NCBI GenBank assembly: GCA_020249925.1
Contig: JADCER010000009.1
Location: forward strand, 124,001 to 188,000
Origin: Roseomonas sp.
Lineage (GTDB): Bacteria > Pseudomonadota > Alphaproteobacteria > Acetobacterales > Acetobacteraceae
Length of the DNA stretch: 64,000 nt
Reading direction: 5' to 3'
Part shown: one piece after another, positions 44,319 to 54,124 of the stretch
Numbering within the stretch: the stretch's first letter is position 1
Layout of the letters: each line of letters opens with the position of its first letter
The notes under the pieces: generated by a model
What the model was told of the DNA's origin: nothing
The model's database searches: none
What the model saw: only the letters and a program-made list of their open reading frames with translations
Program-made: the position numbers and the translations under genes

Positions 44319-45422
44319 CTAATCCTCGATCCGTTCGAATTCAGAGAGCATATCATCGCCCAGCGCCCTTTGCGCCGCGCGACGAAAACGAGGCATGGCG
44401 CTGAGCGCGGCAAGACGCAAGCCCTCTAGCGCCGGATGCCCATCGCCGCCCATCACGGCGGGCGCATGGAACCAAACCAGCCGATCCACGAGGCCCTGGC
44501 GGAGCAGCGCCGCCGCCAGCCCTGCGCCGCCTTCGGCCAACACGCGCGTCACCCCGCGCCGGCCAAGGGCGCGGAGCAGGGAAGGCAGATCAAGCCCGCC
44601 AGCCGCATGGGCCGGCACCGTCACAATATCCGCCCCGGCGGCGATAAAGGGCGCCTGCGCCGCCGGCGGATGGCCGGGCGCGGTGATGATCAGCACCGGC
44701 GCCAGCTGCGCGCCCTGCACCAGCCGGGCAGCGGGCGGCGTGCGCAGCCTGGCATCAGCCACCACGCGGAGCATCGGCACACGCTCCATGCCTGGAATGC
44801 GGCAGGTCAGGTCCGGGTCATCGGCCAGCACCGTGCCGGACCCAACCAGGACCGCATCATGCCGCGCGCGCAGCGCATGCACTTCGCGCCGTGCTGCTTG
44901 CCCCGTGATCCAGCGGCTTTCACCGGAAGCCGTCGCGATGCGGCCATCAAGTGTGGAAGCAAGCTTCAGTGTCACTACCGGCATGCCCGCCTGAATGCGG
45001 CGGAAAAACCCGGCATTGAGCGCGCGGGCTTCGGCTTCCAAAAGCCCCTCTTCCACGGCAATTCCGGCACCTCGCAGCATGGCAAGCCCGCGGCCATTCA
45101 CGCGCGGGTCGGGATCACGCATCGCCATCACCACGCGGGCAATGCCGGCCTCAGCCAAAGCCTCACAACAGGGGGGCGTACGGCCGTGATGGGAACAGGG
45201 CTCAAGCGTCACGTAAGCGGTGGCGCCGCGCGCTGCATCACCAGCACGGCGCAGCGCTTCGGTTTCCGCATGGGGTCTGCCGCCCGGCTGCGTCCAGCCA
45301 CGGCCAATCACGCGGCCATCCTTCACCAGCACGCAGCCCACGGCCGGGTTCGGCCAGGCATTGCCCAAGCCACGCCGCGCCAGGGCAAGCGCCACGCGCA
45401 TATGCAGCAAATCATCCGTCAT
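44319..45422 (-). CDS. ribD: Bifunctional diaminohydroxyphosphoribosylaminopyrimidine deaminase/5-amino-6-(5-phosphoribosylamino)uracil reductase
   Basis: Carries out the second and third steps of riboflavin synthesis. The deaminase (about residues 1-145) has the zinc sites HAETEAL and EPCSHHGRTPPCCEAL. The reductase (about 150-367) starts VVTLKLASTLDGRIA and has ESRWITGQAARREVH and VLAEGGAGLAAALL. It is 367 residues, a normal length. It follows nrdR by 32 bases. Confidence 0.95.
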   Translation of the reverse strand: MTDDLLHMRVALALARRGLGNAWPNPAVGCVLVKDGRVIGRGWTQPGGRPHAETEALRRAGDAARGATAYVTLEPCSHHGRTPPCCEALAEAGIARVVMAMRDPDPRVNGRGLAMLRGAGIAVEEGLLEAEARALNAGFFRRIQAGMPVVTLKLASTLDGRIATASGESRWITGQAARREVHALRARHDAVLVGSGTVLADDPDLTCRIPGMERVPMLRVVADARLRTPPAARLVQGAQLAPVLIITAPGHPPAAQAPFIAAGADIVTVPAHAAGGLDLPSLLRALGRRGVTRVLAEGGAGLAAALLRQGLVDRLVWFHAPAVMGGDGHPALEGLRLAALSAMPRFRRAAQRALGDDMLSEFERIED

Positions 45423-45455
45423 CGCGGCATCATCTGGGGCAGCGCCGCGCGGGCG

Positions 45456-45911
45456 CTATTCCTTCCGCCCCAATTCACCGAGAAAAGCCTGAAAATCCTT
45501 CGCCTCGCCAAAATTGCGGTAGACGCTGGCGAAGCGCACATAGGCCACCTGGTCCAATTCCTTCAGCGTTTCCATCACAATCTCCCCGATCTTGTGGGAG
45601 GGGATATCGCTTTCGCCTTCGGTTTCCAGCCGGCGTTGGATGGAATTCACCAGTTTTTCGATCCGATCCTCATCCACCGGGCGCTTGCGCAAGGCAACGC
45701 GGATGGACCGCGCGAGCTTTTCACGTTCAAACGGCACGCGCCGCCCATCGGTCTTGATGATGGTAATCTCGCGCAGCTGCACACGTTCAAAGGTCGTGAA
45801 GCGCGCGCCGCATTCCGGGCAGGCGCGGCGGCGGCGAATGGCCGCGCTGTCTTCCGCCGGGCGGCTATCCTTGACCTGCGTATCCTCAAATCCGCAGAAG
45901 GGGCACTTCAT
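45456..45911 (-). CDS. nrdR: Transcriptional repressor NrdR
   Basis: A 151-residue repressor of ribonucleotide reductase genes. The N-terminal zinc ribbon is [15 protein letters not shown] and [12 protein letters not shown], and the ATP-cone domain follows ([20 protein letters not shown]). It binds NrdR boxes near nrd genes, none of which are in the window. The start overlaps the glyA stop by four bases. Confidence 0.95.
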   Translation of the reverse strand: MKCPFCGFEDTQVKDSRPAEDSAAIRRRRACPECGARFTTFERVQLREITIIKTDGRRVPFEREKLARSIRVALRKRPVDEDRIEKLVNSIQRRLETEGESDIPSHKIGEIVMETLKELDQVAYVRFASVYRNFGEAKDFQAFLGELGRKE

Positions 45912-47251
45912 GCCGGATAGATCGGGAAGCGATGGCAGAGTTCCATCACCCGCGCCTTCACCGAAGCTTCCACCGCGCTATTGCCGGCTTCATCATTGGC
46001 CCGCGCCGCGCCATCCAGCACTTCGCCGATCAGCTTGCCAATCTGGCGAAATTCCGCCTCACCAAAGCCGCGCGTGGTGCCGGCGGGCGTGCCGAGGCGC
46101 ACGCCTGAAGTCACCATCGGCTTTTCGGGATCAAAGGGAATGGCGTTCTTGTTGCAGGTCAGATGCGCGCGATTAAGCGCGGCTTCCGCGACCTTCCCGG
46201 TGAGCTTCTTGGGCCGCAGATCAACCAGCAACAGGTGATTATCCGTGCCACCCGTCACCAGATCCAAGCCTTGTGCCTGCAATTCGCCCGCCAGCGCCTT
46301 GGCATTGGCGACGATCTGGCGCGAATAGGTACGGAATTCCGGGCGCAGCGCTTCCCCGAACGCAACGGCCTTGGCCGCGATCACATGCATCAGCGGCCCA
46401 CCTTGCAGGCCGGGGAAAACGGCGCTGTTGAACTTCTTCGCCAGCGCCTCATCATTCGTCAGAATCATGCCGCCACGCGGGCCACGCAAAGTCTTATGCG
46501 TGGTGGTGGTCGCGACATGCGCATGGGGGAAGGGCGAGGGATGTGCGCCACCCGCCACCAGCCCCGCGAAATGCGCCATATCCACCATGAAATAGGCACC
46601 GACCTCATCGGCAATGGCGCGGAAGGCAGCGAAATCCCAAATGCGCGCATAGGCGCTGCCGCCGGCGATGATCAGCTTCGGCTTCGCTTCACGCGCAATG
46701 CGCGCCACTTCCGCCATATCAATCTGCTGGTCTTCGCGCCGCACCGTATAGGGCACCGGCTTGAACCATTTGCCCGATAGGTTCGCGAGTGACCCATGCG
46801 TCAAATGCCCACCGGCCGCCAGATCAAGCCCCATGAAGCAATCACCAGGCTGCAACAGTGCCAGGAACACCGCCTGATTGGCCTGCGCGCCCGAATGCGG
46901 CTGCACATTGGCGAAGCCGCAATCGAACAGCTTGCAGGCGCGTTCAATCGCGAGCCTTTCGGCAATATCCACCGCCTCACACCCGCCATAATAGCGCCGA
47001 CCCGGATAGCCCTCGGCGTATTTGTTCGTCATCACCGACCCCTGCGCTTCCATCACGGCGCGGGAGACGATGTTTTCTGAGGCGATCAGCTCAATCCCAT
47101 CCTGTTCGCGTTCCAATTCCTGCGCCACGGCGGCGGCAATTTCTGGATCGGATGCAGCGAGGCTCGCGGTGAAGAAGCCGGCGGGGGGCGGGGCGGCGCC
47201 GAGGCCTTCCGGCGCACGGACCAGGGCGGGGAGGGGGGTTTTCATGCTCAT
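45908..47251 (-). CDS. glyA: Serine hydroxymethyltransferase
   Basis: Interconverts serine and glycine and feeds one-carbon units to folate. The 447-residue PLP enzyme has [30 protein letters not shown] and the Schiff-base Lys in [14 protein letters not shown]. The N-terminal extension of about 20 residues is slightly long. It begins in an overlap with the rpiB stop (ATGA at 47248-47251) and ends in an overlap with nrdR. Confidence 0.95.
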   Translation of the reverse strand: MSMKTPLPALVRAPEGLGAAPPPAGFFTASLAASDPEIAAAVAQELEREQDGIELIASENIVSRAVMEAQGSVMTNKYAEGYPGRRYYGGCEAVDIAERLAIERACKLFDCGFANVQPHSGAQANQAVFLALLQPGDCFMGLDLAAGGHLTHGSLANLSGKWFKPVPYTVRREDQQIDMAEVARIAREAKPKLIIAGGSAYARIWDFAAFRAIADEVGAYFMVDMAHFAGLVAGGAHPSPFPHAHVATTTTHKTLRGPRGGMILTNDEALAKKFNSAVFPGLQGGPLMHVIAAKAVAFGEALRPEFRTYSRQIVANAKALAGELQAQGLDLVTGGTDNHLLLVDLRPKKLTGKVAEAALNRAHLTCNKNAIPFDPEKPMVTSGVRLGTPAGTTRGFGEAEFRQIGKLIGEVLDGAARANDEAGNSAVEASVKARVMELCHRFPIYPA

Positions 47252-47709
47252 GGTTTTGCGCCCGCCGCCCCCTGCTTGGCAAGCATTGTATCAAGCTTTT
47301 CCACCCGCCCAACATGCCGCCCACCGTCGAAGGGTGAGGCCAGAAAGGCGCGGATGGCATCCAGCGCGACCTCAATCCCCGTGGTGCGGGCGCCGAGGCA
47401 GGCGATATTGGCGTTGTTATGGGCGCGCGTCAGCCGCGCCTCGGTCGCGTTATGCAGGACGGCAGCGCGAATGCCGGGGTGGCGATTGGCCGCCATCGCC
47501 ATGCCAATCCCGGTGCCGCAGACCAGAATGCCGAAGCCGTCAGTCCCCGCCACGCGGTCGCAGACCGCATGGGCGAAATCCGGGTAATCCACCGATTCAG
47601 GGCCATGGGTGCCTAGGTCATCAAACGCCAGCCCCTCAGCCTCCAGCGCTGATTTCAGCGCCTGTTTGAGCGGCAGGCCCGCATGGTCAGACGCGATGGG
47701 GATGGGCAT
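47248..47709 (-). CDS. rpiB: Ribose-5-phosphate isomerase B
   Basis: Interconverts ribose-5-P and ribulose-5-P. The 153-residue protein starts [18 protein letters not shown], has the active-site Cys in [19 protein letters not shown], and [17 protein letters not shown]. It heads the operon down to thiL. Ribulose-5-P is also the substrate of RibB three genes on, which makes the grouping metabolically sensible. The start at 47724 is possible but gives an unlikely N terminus. Confidence 0.93.
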   Translation of the reverse strand: MPIPIASDHAGLPLKQALKSALEAEGLAFDDLGTHGPESVDYPDFAHAVCDRVAGTDGFGILVCGTGIGMAMAANRHPGIRAAVLHNATEARLTRAHNNANIACLGARTTGIEVALDAIRAFLASPFDGGRHVGRVEKLDTMLAKQGAAGAKP

Positions 47710-47776
47710 GGCGGGGCGCTCCATTGGCCAGGAGATATCGCCTTAAAGGAAAACCGCACGATTCGCAGCCCGGGTT

Positions 47777-48439
47777 TCAGCCGAAAACCTGACCCCAAGC
47801 GCTGCGCAGCGCCTGATCCACCTGCGCCATGCTGGCCGGAATGCCCAAGGCGTGCAGGCTGGTGACGCCATGTTCCGCTATCCCGCAGGGCACGATGCCG
47901 CCGAAATGCGCCAGATCAGGCGCCACATTCAGGGCCACGCCGTGCCAGGACACCCAGCGCGTCACGCGCACCCCAATGGCGCCGATCTTGGCTTCCTGCC
48001 CGGTCGCGCGATCCGCCACCCAAATCCCAACGCGCCCTTCGCGCCTTTCGCCCTGCACGCCGAAATGCGCCAATGTGCGGATCATCCAATCTTCCAGCCC
48101 GGCGACAAAGGCGCGCACATCCCGCGCAGGGATACCGCCATGGGGGCGATGCAGATCAAGCATCACATACCCCGTACGCTGCCCCGGCCCGTGATAGGTC
48201 CATTGCCCGCCGCGCCCAGCCTCAAACACCGGAAAGCGGGCGTCGCGCAAATCCTCGGCGCGGGCCGAGGTGCCAGCAGTGTAGCTGGGCGGGTGTTCCA
48301 CCAGCCAAACAGCCTCAGCGGCCGTGCCGGCGCGAATGGCCGCGGCGCGGCTTTCCATGCGCGAGAGCGTCTCGGCATAGGGGGTAAGGCCCGGCAGGGT
48401 TTCCCATTCAAGGGCGGGCGTTGATGGCAGCGCATTCAT
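47777..48439 (-). CDS. lipB: Lipoyl(octanoyl) transferase
   Basis: Moves octanoate from acyl carrier protein onto lipoate-dependent enzymes. The 220-residue protein has [16 protein letters not shown], the signature [41 protein letters not shown] with the catalytic Lys, and Cys in [15 protein letters not shown]. Its promoter must lie in the 30 bases before the divergent tRNA gene or overlap it. Confidence 0.94.
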   Translation of the reverse strand: MNALPSTPALEWETLPGLTPYAETLSRMESRAAAIRAGTAAEAVWLVEHPPSYTAGTSARAEDLRDARFPVFEAGRGGQWTYHGPGQRTGYVMLDLHRPHGGIPARDVRAFVAGLEDWMIRTLAHFGVQGERREGRVGIWVADRATGQEAKIGAIGVRVTRWVSWHGVALNVAPDLAHFGGIVPCGIAEHGVTSLHALGIPASMAQVDQALRSAWGQVFG

Positions 48440-48469
48440 CGGCTATAGCGCCCGCCTTCTACCTGGTTT

Positions 48470-48555
48470 GCGGCCATGGCGGAATGGTAGACGCGCCAGC
48501 TTGAGGTGCTGGTGGGGGAAACCCCGTGGAAGTTCGAATCTTCTTGGCCGCACCA
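48470..48555 (+). tRNA. tRNA-Leu (anticodon GAG)
   Basis: An 86-base class II tRNA. The acceptor stem GCGGCCA pairs with TGGCCGC, the anticodon stem CCAGC/GCTGG encloses TTGAGGT with anticodon GAG, a long variable arm GGGG/CCCC follows, and the T loop is TTCGAAT. CCA is encoded. It reads CUC codons and probably CUU. It sits between lipB and the malic enzyme gene. Confidence 0.96.
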
Positions 48556-48595
48556 TTCACCCCTTTTTTGGGCGCTGCCGGGTAAGGTTTCCCTC

Positions 48596-50869
48596 ATGGA
48601 TGATGATTTCCGCAAAGCCGCACTGGATTACCACCGGCTGCCCCGCCCCGGGAAGCTTTCCATCACGCCGACGAAGCGGATGGAAACCCAACGCGACCTT
48701 GGCCTGGCCTATTCCCCCGGCGTGGCTGCCGCCTGTGAGGCGATAGCCGCCGACCCAAGCGCTGCCTTCGATTACACCGCGCGCGGCAATCTGGTAGCGG
48801 TGATTTCCAATGGCACGGCGGTGCTCGGCCTTGGCGCCATCGGCGCGTTGGCGTCCAAGCCCGTCATGGAAGGCAAAGCCGTTCTATTCCAGAAATTCGC
48901 CGGCATTGATTCGATTGATATCGAAATTGACGAACGCGACCCCGACAAGCTGATCGAGGTGATTGCCGCGCTGGAACCCTCCTTCGGCGCGATCAACCTG
49001 GAAGACATCAAGGCCCCCGAATGCTTTGAAGTGGAACGGCGGCTGCGCGAACGCATGCGCATCCCGGTTTTTCATGATGACCAGCATGGCACGGCAATCA
49101 TCGTTGCCGCCGCCGTGCGCAACGGGCTTTTGCTGCAAGGCAAGCGGCTGGAAGATGTGCGCCTGGTCAATACCGGCGGCGGTGCCGCGGCCTTGGCCTG
49201 CCTTGATCTGCTGGTCGCCATGGGCCTCAAGCGCGAAAACGTCACCATCTGCGATATTGGCGGTGTGGTGCATAAGGGGCGCGAGGATCTTGACCCCTAC
49301 AAAGCCAAATGGGCGATTGAGACGAATGCGCGAACCCTGCAGGATGCGCTGCCCGGCGCGGATATCTTCCTTGGCCTTTCCGCGCCGCGCGTCTTGAAGC
49401 CGGAATGGCTAAAGCTGCTGGCGCCCAACCCCATGGTACTGGCGCTGGCCAATCCCGAACCCGAAATCCTGCCCGAAGCGGTGCGCGCCGCGCGCCCTGA
49501 TGCGATTGTGGCGACGGGCCGCACTGATTATCCGAACCAGGTCAATAATGTCCTCTGCTTTCCCTTCATCTTCCGTGGCGCCCTTGATGTCGGTGCAACC
49601 ACCATCAATGAAGACATGAAGGTTGCGGCAGCGGATGCCATTGCCGCACTCGCCCGCGTTGAAGCATCCGAAGTTGTGGCCGCCGCCTATGGCGGGCAGG
49701 CGCCGATTTTTGGCGCCGATTACATCATCCCGAAACCCTTTGATCCGCGCCTGATTTTGGAAGTCGCACCCGCCGTCGCGCGCGCCGCCATGGCAAGCGG
49801 TGTCGCCACACGCCCGATTGATGATTTCGCCGCCTATCGCCGCAAGCTTGAGCGTAATGTCTTCCGTTCCGGCAACCTCATGCGCCCGGTGTTTGAAGCC
49901 GCGCGCAAACGCCCACGCCGCATCGCCTATGCGGAAGGTGAGGATGAACGTACGCTCCGCGCCGTACAATCCGTGTTGGATGAAGGCATTGCCGAGCCCT
50001 TCCTGATCGGCCGCGCCGATGTGATTGCCGCGCGCTGCGAAGCGCTGGGCTTGCGCATGTCGGTTGGTGAAAGCGTGAAGGTTTTGGACCCCACGCGCGA
50101 CACAGAAACCTTCAGCCCGTTGGTGGAACTTTATCGCCGCAAGGTCTCTCGTCGCGGTGTGCCTCCCGATGCCGCGGCGCGGCGCGTGGCCACCCGCACT
50201 GCCGTTGCGGCTTCCCTGCTGCTCGAAGCCGGGCTGGTGGATGCCGCGCTTTGCGGCGGCACGCAGGATTGGATGGATCAATGGCACCACGTGCTGGACA
50301 TTATCGGCAAGCGCGATGATGTCGGGCGGGTCTACGCTGTCTCCGGCCTGATCACCCGCAATGGCGAACATCTATTCGTGGTGGACACGCATCTTTGCGT
50401 GGAACCCTCTGCCGCGCAGATCGCGGAAATGACGCTGCTGGCCGCCGAACAGGTACGCGGCTTTGGCTTGCAGCCGAAAGTGGCGTTGCTTTCGCATTCT
50501 TCCTTCGGCGCTTCCCACGCGCCCTCAGCCCGGCGGATGCGCGAAGCACTCGCGCTGATCCAGGCGCGCGACCCCGCTTTGGAAGTGGATGGCGAAATGC
50601 ACGCCGATGCTGCGCTGGTGCCGGCCATTCGCGACCGCGCCGTGCCCGATGGCAGGCTGACCGGCGCGGCCAATCTGCTGGTCATGCCCGGCATTGACGC
50701 CGCCAATATCGCCTTCAACCTGGCCAAGGCCGCCACTGACGGCCTGCAATTGGGGCCACTCCTGCTCGGCATGAAAAAACCCGTGCATGTGCTGGTGCCA
50801 AGCGTGACCGCGCGGGGCATTCTGAACCTGACCGCGCTCGCAGTAGCTGAGGCGAATGGGAAGGGGTGA
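48596..50869 (+). CDS. maeB: NADP-dependent malic enzyme with C-terminal phosphotransacetylase-like domain
   Basis: A 757-residue MaeB-type enzyme (malate to pyruvate, CO2 and NADPH). The malic domain has [38 protein letters not shown] and [13 protein letters not shown]. The NAD(P) domain has [18 protein letters not shown]. From about residue 440 on there is a PTA_PTB domain ([17 protein letters not shown] ... [15 protein letters not shown]), regulatory rather than catalytic in known MaeB. The start ATG at 48596 follows GGTAAGG. It is a paralog of the left-edge gene, and both contain [10 protein letters not shown] and SKPVMEGKA. Confidence 0.94.
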   Translation: MDDDFRKAALDYHRLPRPGKLSITPTKRMETQRDLGLAYSPGVAAACEAIAADPSAAFDYTARGNLVAVISNGTAVLGLGAIGALASKPVMEGKAVLFQKFAGIDSIDIEIDERDPDKLIEVIAALEPSFGAINLEDIKAPECFEVERRLRERMRIPVFHDDQHGTAIIVAAAVRNGLLLQGKRLEDVRLVNTGGGAAALACLDLLVAMGLKRENVTICDIGGVVHKGREDLDPYKAKWAIETNARTLQDALPGADIFLGLSAPRVLKPEWLKLLAPNPMVLALANPEPEILPEAVRAARPDAIVATGRTDYPNQVNNVLCFPFIFRGALDVGATTINEDMKVAAADAIAALARVEASEVVAAAYGGQAPIFGADYIIPKPFDPRLILEVAPAVARAAMASGVATRPIDDFAAYRRKLERNVFRSGNLMRPVFEAARKRPRRIAYAEGEDERTLRAVQSVLDEGIAEPFLIGRADVIAARCEALGLRMSVGESVKVLDPTRDTETFSPLVELYRRKVSRRGVPPDAAARRVATRTAVAASLLLEAGLVDAALCGGTQDWMDQWHHVLDIIGKRDDVGRVYAVSGLITRNGEHLFVVDTHLCVEPSAAQIAEMTLLAAEQVRGFGLQPKVALLSHSSFGASHAPSARRMREALALIQARDPALEVDGEMHADAALVPAIRDRAVPDGRLTGAANLLVMPGIDAANIAFNLAKAATDGLQLGPLLLGMKKPVHVLVPSVTARGILNLTALAVAEANGKG

Positions 50870-50873
50870 GGCC

Positions 50874-50951
50874 GGGGGCTTTGCCCCCTAACCCCCACCG
50901 GGGTGGCCGTGCCACCCCGGACCCCGCCGGGACCGGGTGCCAGAATTGGCA
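50874..50951. repeat. Cluster of three GC-rich palindromes
   Basis: Three hairpins in 78 bases just after the malic enzyme stop: GGGGGC/GCCCCC (50874-50888, loop TTT), CCGGGGTGGC/GCCACCCCGG (50898-50920, loop CGT, perfect ten-base arms), and TGCCA/TGGCA (50938-50951). This looks like a REP/BIME-type intergenic element. It could stabilise the mRNA end or stop transcription, but no T run follows. The rest of 50952-51074 shows nothing clear. Confidence 0.75.
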
Positions 50952-51074
50952 ATATCGGCGCAACAGGGGCATGGTGGCAGCAGTCCAGGCTGGGTAACAA
51001 ACACACATGAAAAACAGGCTCAGCTTCCGGGATAAGAAGGCGGTGGCGACCCACAACCCGCCGCAGACAGCCGC

Positions 51075-51782
51075 ATGATCCCCGATAGTCTTGCCGGCAT
51101 CGCCGACACTGCCGGCAGCCTGGCGCTTGCCTTGCTGCTTGGCGCGGTGATCGGGGCGGAGCGTCAGTATCGGGAACGGATAGCCTCGCTCCGCACCAAT
51201 GTGCTGGTCGCGCTTGGTGCGGCGGCCTTTGTGGATTTGGGCATTCAGATGGCCGGCGGCGATGGCGCGATGCGGGTGCTGGCGAATGTCGTCACCGGGG
51301 TTGGCTTTCTTGGTGCTGGGTTGATCCTGAGGGAAGGCGGGACGATCCGCGGGCTGAATACGGCGGCGACCGTTTGGTGTTCGGCGGCTGTCGGCGCAGC
51401 GGCGGGGGCTAACCTGCCGGCACAGGCGGTTGCGATCGCGGTCTTTGTGCTGGTCTGCAATACCGCGTTGCGGCCGCTCGGCAAGTTGATTGATCGTCTG
51501 CCGGTCAGCGACCAAGCGGCCGAGGCGCGCTACCAGGTGGCCGTTACCGTGCCCGAACCTGCGGTGGCAGAAGCGCGGGAGGCGCTGGGCAAGGCGCTCT
51601 CGGCGGGTGGCTTCCCGGTGGCGGGGTGGGAACAGCATGCGCGGCAGGACGGGCAGGTGGAGATTCTGGCAACTCTGGTCAGCAGCTCCGCCCGGCCGGA
51701 GGAGCTGGACGCGGTCGTGGCGCGCTTGCGCCGGGAGACGGTGGCGACTGACGCCGCCTGGGTGCGGAGCCCACTCCCCTGA
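51075..51782 (+). CDS. MgtC/SapB family membrane protein
   Basis: A 235-residue protein with four or five N-terminal transmembrane helices: ALALLLGAVIGAERQYRER, NVLVALGAAAFVDLG, VVTGVGFLGAGLILREGGTIRGLNTAATVWCSAAVG, and AVAIAVFVLVCNTAL. These match the MgtC family core, followed by a soluble ACT-like C-terminal domain. MgtC relatives inhibit F-type ATP synthase or help growth in low magnesium. Nothing here shows magnesium control. Confidence 0.88.
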   Translation: MIPDSLAGIADTAGSLALALLLGAVIGAERQYRERIASLRTNVLVALGAAAFVDLGIQMAGGDGAMRVLANVVTGVGFLGAGLILREGGTIRGLNTAATVWCSAAVGAAAGANLPAQAVAIAVFVLVCNTALRPLGKLIDRLPVSDQAAEARYQVAVTVPEPAVAEAREALGKALSAGGFPVAGWEQHARQDGQVEILATLVSSSARPEELDAVVARLRRETVATDAAWVRSPLP

Positions 51783-51848
51783 TCCGCGCGCCAGGGGCAA
51801 AGCCTCTTGTGGCCTTTAACCGGCTCGCCCCACCCCCACATCCGCCTC

Positions 51849-52559
51849 ATGAGCAAACCCCCCACCCCGCGCGCCCCTTCCGCTGCCGTGGCCGCCTTTC
51901 TGGATCAGGCGGCGCGTGTGCCGGCGTTGCGGACGGCGCCCGCGACGGTAGCGCGGCTGATTTTTGCGATAGATGCCACGGCATCGCGGGAACGCACCTG
52001 GGATCAGGCGGCAGGGCTGACGGCGGAGATGTTGCAAGCGGCGCAGGGCATTGGTGGGCTTGCCGTTTCGCTTGCCTATTACCGCGGCTTTGGTGAGTTC
52101 CGTGCGACACCTTTCCTGAAGGATGCGGCGGATTTGGCGCGGCGGCTTTCGGGCGTTGCCTGCCTGGGTGGCAAGACGCAAATTCAGGCCGTGCTGGATC
52201 ATGCACTTGCGGAAACGAAACGCGACAGGATCAGGGCGCTGATTTTCATCGGCGATGCCGTGGAAGAAGATGCCGATGCGCTTTGCCACACGGCTGGTGA
52301 GCTCGGCCTGCGCGGCACGCAGGCTTTCATTTTCCATGAAGGTGCTGATCCCGTGGCGGGGGCAGTTTTTCGGCAAATCGCGCGGCTGACGGGGGGTGCC
52401 TATCTGCCCTTTGATTCGGCGGCGATTGGGCAATTGCGCGATTTGCTGCGCGCCATTGCGGTTTATGCGGCGGGTGGGCAGGGCGCCTTGGCGCGGCTGC
52501 CGGGTGCGGCAGCGCGGCAGGTGGCGGGCTTGCTGCCCAAACCCAAGGCTGGCGCATGA
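51849..52559 (+). CDS. VWA-domain protein
   Basis: A 236-residue cytosolic protein with a von Willebrand A fold. The MIDAS-like motif is FAIDATASRERTWD (a D-x-T-x-S variant), with ALIFIGDAVEEDADAL as the second acidic strand. I know of no assigned function for this subtype. The stop overlaps the J-domain gene start, so the two proteins are made together. Start at ATG 51849, with the first 15 codons of the longer frame excluded. Confidence 0.75.
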   Translation: MSKPPTPRAPSAAVAAFLDQAARVPALRTAPATVARLIFAIDATASRERTWDQAAGLTAEMLQAAQGIGGLAVSLAYYRGFGEFRATPFLKDAADLARRLSGVACLGGKTQIQAVLDHALAETKRDRIRALIFIGDAVEEDADALCHTAGELGLRGTQAFIFHEGADPVAGAVFRQIARLTGGAYLPFDSAAIGQLRDLLRAIAVYAAGGQGALARLPGAAARQVAGLLPKPKAGA

Positions 52560-53242
52560 CCTGGCTTGCCCTTGGCGCGGGCGCGCTGTTTTTGCTTTTC
52601 CTGTTGCTATGGGCTTTTGCGAATGCGCCGGTCGCGCGTGTGAAGCAATTCGGCGCGGTGGTGTTGGGTGCGATAGGCGCGGTGATCCTGCTGCTGGGGC
52701 TTTTCACCGCGCGCGGGCAGCAGGCGATTTTCGCGCTGGCTTTCTTTCTGCCCTTGTTGCTGCAATGGGCGCAGCGTTGGCGCACCAATAAGCGCTTCGG
52801 CGGCCCGGCGCCGCAAACCGGCGCGGCGAATAGTGTGGAGACTGCCTTCCTGACCATGACGCTTGATCATGATAGCGGGCGCATGACGGGCAGTGTGAAG
52901 GCAGGGCAATTCGCCGGGCGTGATCTGGCAACGCTTGACCTGCCAGAGCTGTTGGCGTTGCTGGAAGAATGCCAAATGGCGGATGTTGATTCCGTGGCGC
53001 TGCTGGAAGCCTGGCTTGATCGCGCGCATCCCGATTGGCGCACTGAACCCGCCGCCGCGCCGCGCAGCGCGGCCATGACGCGGGAAGAAGCGCTTGATAT
53101 CCTGGGCCTTGCGGAAGGTGCTGATGAGGATGCAATCCGCGCCGCGCATCGCCGCCTGATGAAAACGGCGCATCCTGACCAGGGTGGCAGTGCGTGGCTT
53201 GCCGCGCGCATCAATGCCGCGCGGGATTTGTTGCTGGGCTGA
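52556..53242 (+). CDS. Membrane-anchored J-domain protein (type III DnaJ-like)
   Basis: A 228-residue protein with an N-terminal transmembrane pair (LALGAGALFLLFLLLWAFAN and FGAVVLGAIGAVILLLGLF, plus a third stretch ALAFFLPLLLQW) and a C-terminal J domain (residues about 175-228). The J domain carries the HPD motif in MKTAHPDQGG, which stimulates Hsp70. The middle part is weakly conserved. It overlaps the VWA gene by ATGA. It resembles the Pam18/TIM14-like inner-membrane co-chaperones. Confidence 0.82.
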   Translation: MTWLALGAGALFLLFLLLWAFANAPVARVKQFGAVVLGAIGAVILLLGLFTARGQQAIFALAFFLPLLLQWAQRWRTNKRFGGPAPQTGAANSVETAFLTMTLDHDSGRMTGSVKAGQFAGRDLATLDLPELLALLEECQMADVDSVALLEAWLDRAHPDWRTEPAAAPRSAAMTREEALDILGLAEGADEDAIRAAHRRLMKTAHPDQGGSAWLAARINAARDLLLG

Positions 53243-54124
53243 TCAGGGTTTGCGCCGCGCTTCGCGCCGCGCAATCCAGGTGGTGGCCGCGAAAATCACC
53301 AAGGCGCCGGCATAGGTGGTCAGCGCCGGTTCCTCGCTGAAGACCAGCCAGCCCATCAGGCTGGCCCAGACCAGATCAAGAAACTTCACCGGCTGGGTCG
53401 CCGACATATCAGCCAGGCGGAAGGCTTCGGTCAGGAACCAATGGCCGACACTGCCCAGAATGCCCGTCAGCACAAACCAGCCCCATTGCTCGGCAGTGGG
53501 CCAGGTCCAGACCGCCACTGCGAAGGGCAGGGTGAATAGCGTGACCATGATGGATTGCCAGGCAACAATTACCTCTGGCTTGTCGTGGCGCGTGAGTGCC
53601 TTGGTGATCAGGAAGGATGCGGCGAATAAGGGCGTGCTGGAAAGCATCACCAGATTCCAATAGCCGCCATCGCCGCTGAGGCCGGGGGCGACCACAATCA
53701 GTACGCCAATGAAGCCGATGCCGGCGGCAATCCAGCGCGCGCGGATCATCGGCTCGCCCAAGAACAATACCGCGCCGGCCATGATGAAGATGGGTCCGGT
53801 GAAGCCCATGGCAGTCATATCCGCCATGGCAACATGCGGCAAAGCGAGGAACCACAGCATGAGGCCAAGCGTATGCACCAGGCCGCGCCAGATTTGCCCG
53901 CGCAGATTATGCGGCATCCAGGCCAGGATACCGCCGCGCAGCATGAAGGGCAGCATCACCACAATGCCCATCAGGTAGCGCAGAAACTGTACCTGCAAGG
54001 GATCAAGCTCATAGGTCATTTGCCGCATGATGGTGTTCAGCAGCGTGAACAGCAGGCCAGCAATTGCAATGAAGGCCATGCCGCGCAGCACCGCATTCCG
54101 GGGTGCCGCGGAGGTCTGATTCAT
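53243..54124 (-). CDS. EamA/DMT-superfamily transporter
   Basis: A 293-residue ten-helix permease with two EamA halves, e.g. VLRGMAFIAIAGLLFTLLNTIMRQM at the start and VSEEPALTTYAGALVIFAATTWIA near the end. S-adenosylmethionine and riboflavin carriers are among relatives, so the solute is open. It starts in a four-base overlap with the hydrolase upstream. It touches the J-domain stop tail to tail. Confidence 0.88.
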   Translation of the reverse strand: MNQTSAAPRNAVLRGMAFIAIAGLLFTLLNTIMRQMTYELDPLQVQFLRYLMGIVVMLPFMLRGGILAWMPHNLRGQIWRGLVHTLGLMLWFLALPHVAMADMTAMGFTGPIFIMAGAVLFLGEPMIRARWIAAGIGFIGVLIVVAPGLSGDGGYWNLVMLSSTPLFAASFLITKALTRHDKPEVIVAWQSIMVTLFTLPFAVAVWTWPTAEQWGWFVLTGILGSVGHWFLTEAFRLADMSATQPVKFLDLVWASLMGWLVFSEEPALTTYAGALVIFAATTWIARREARRKP

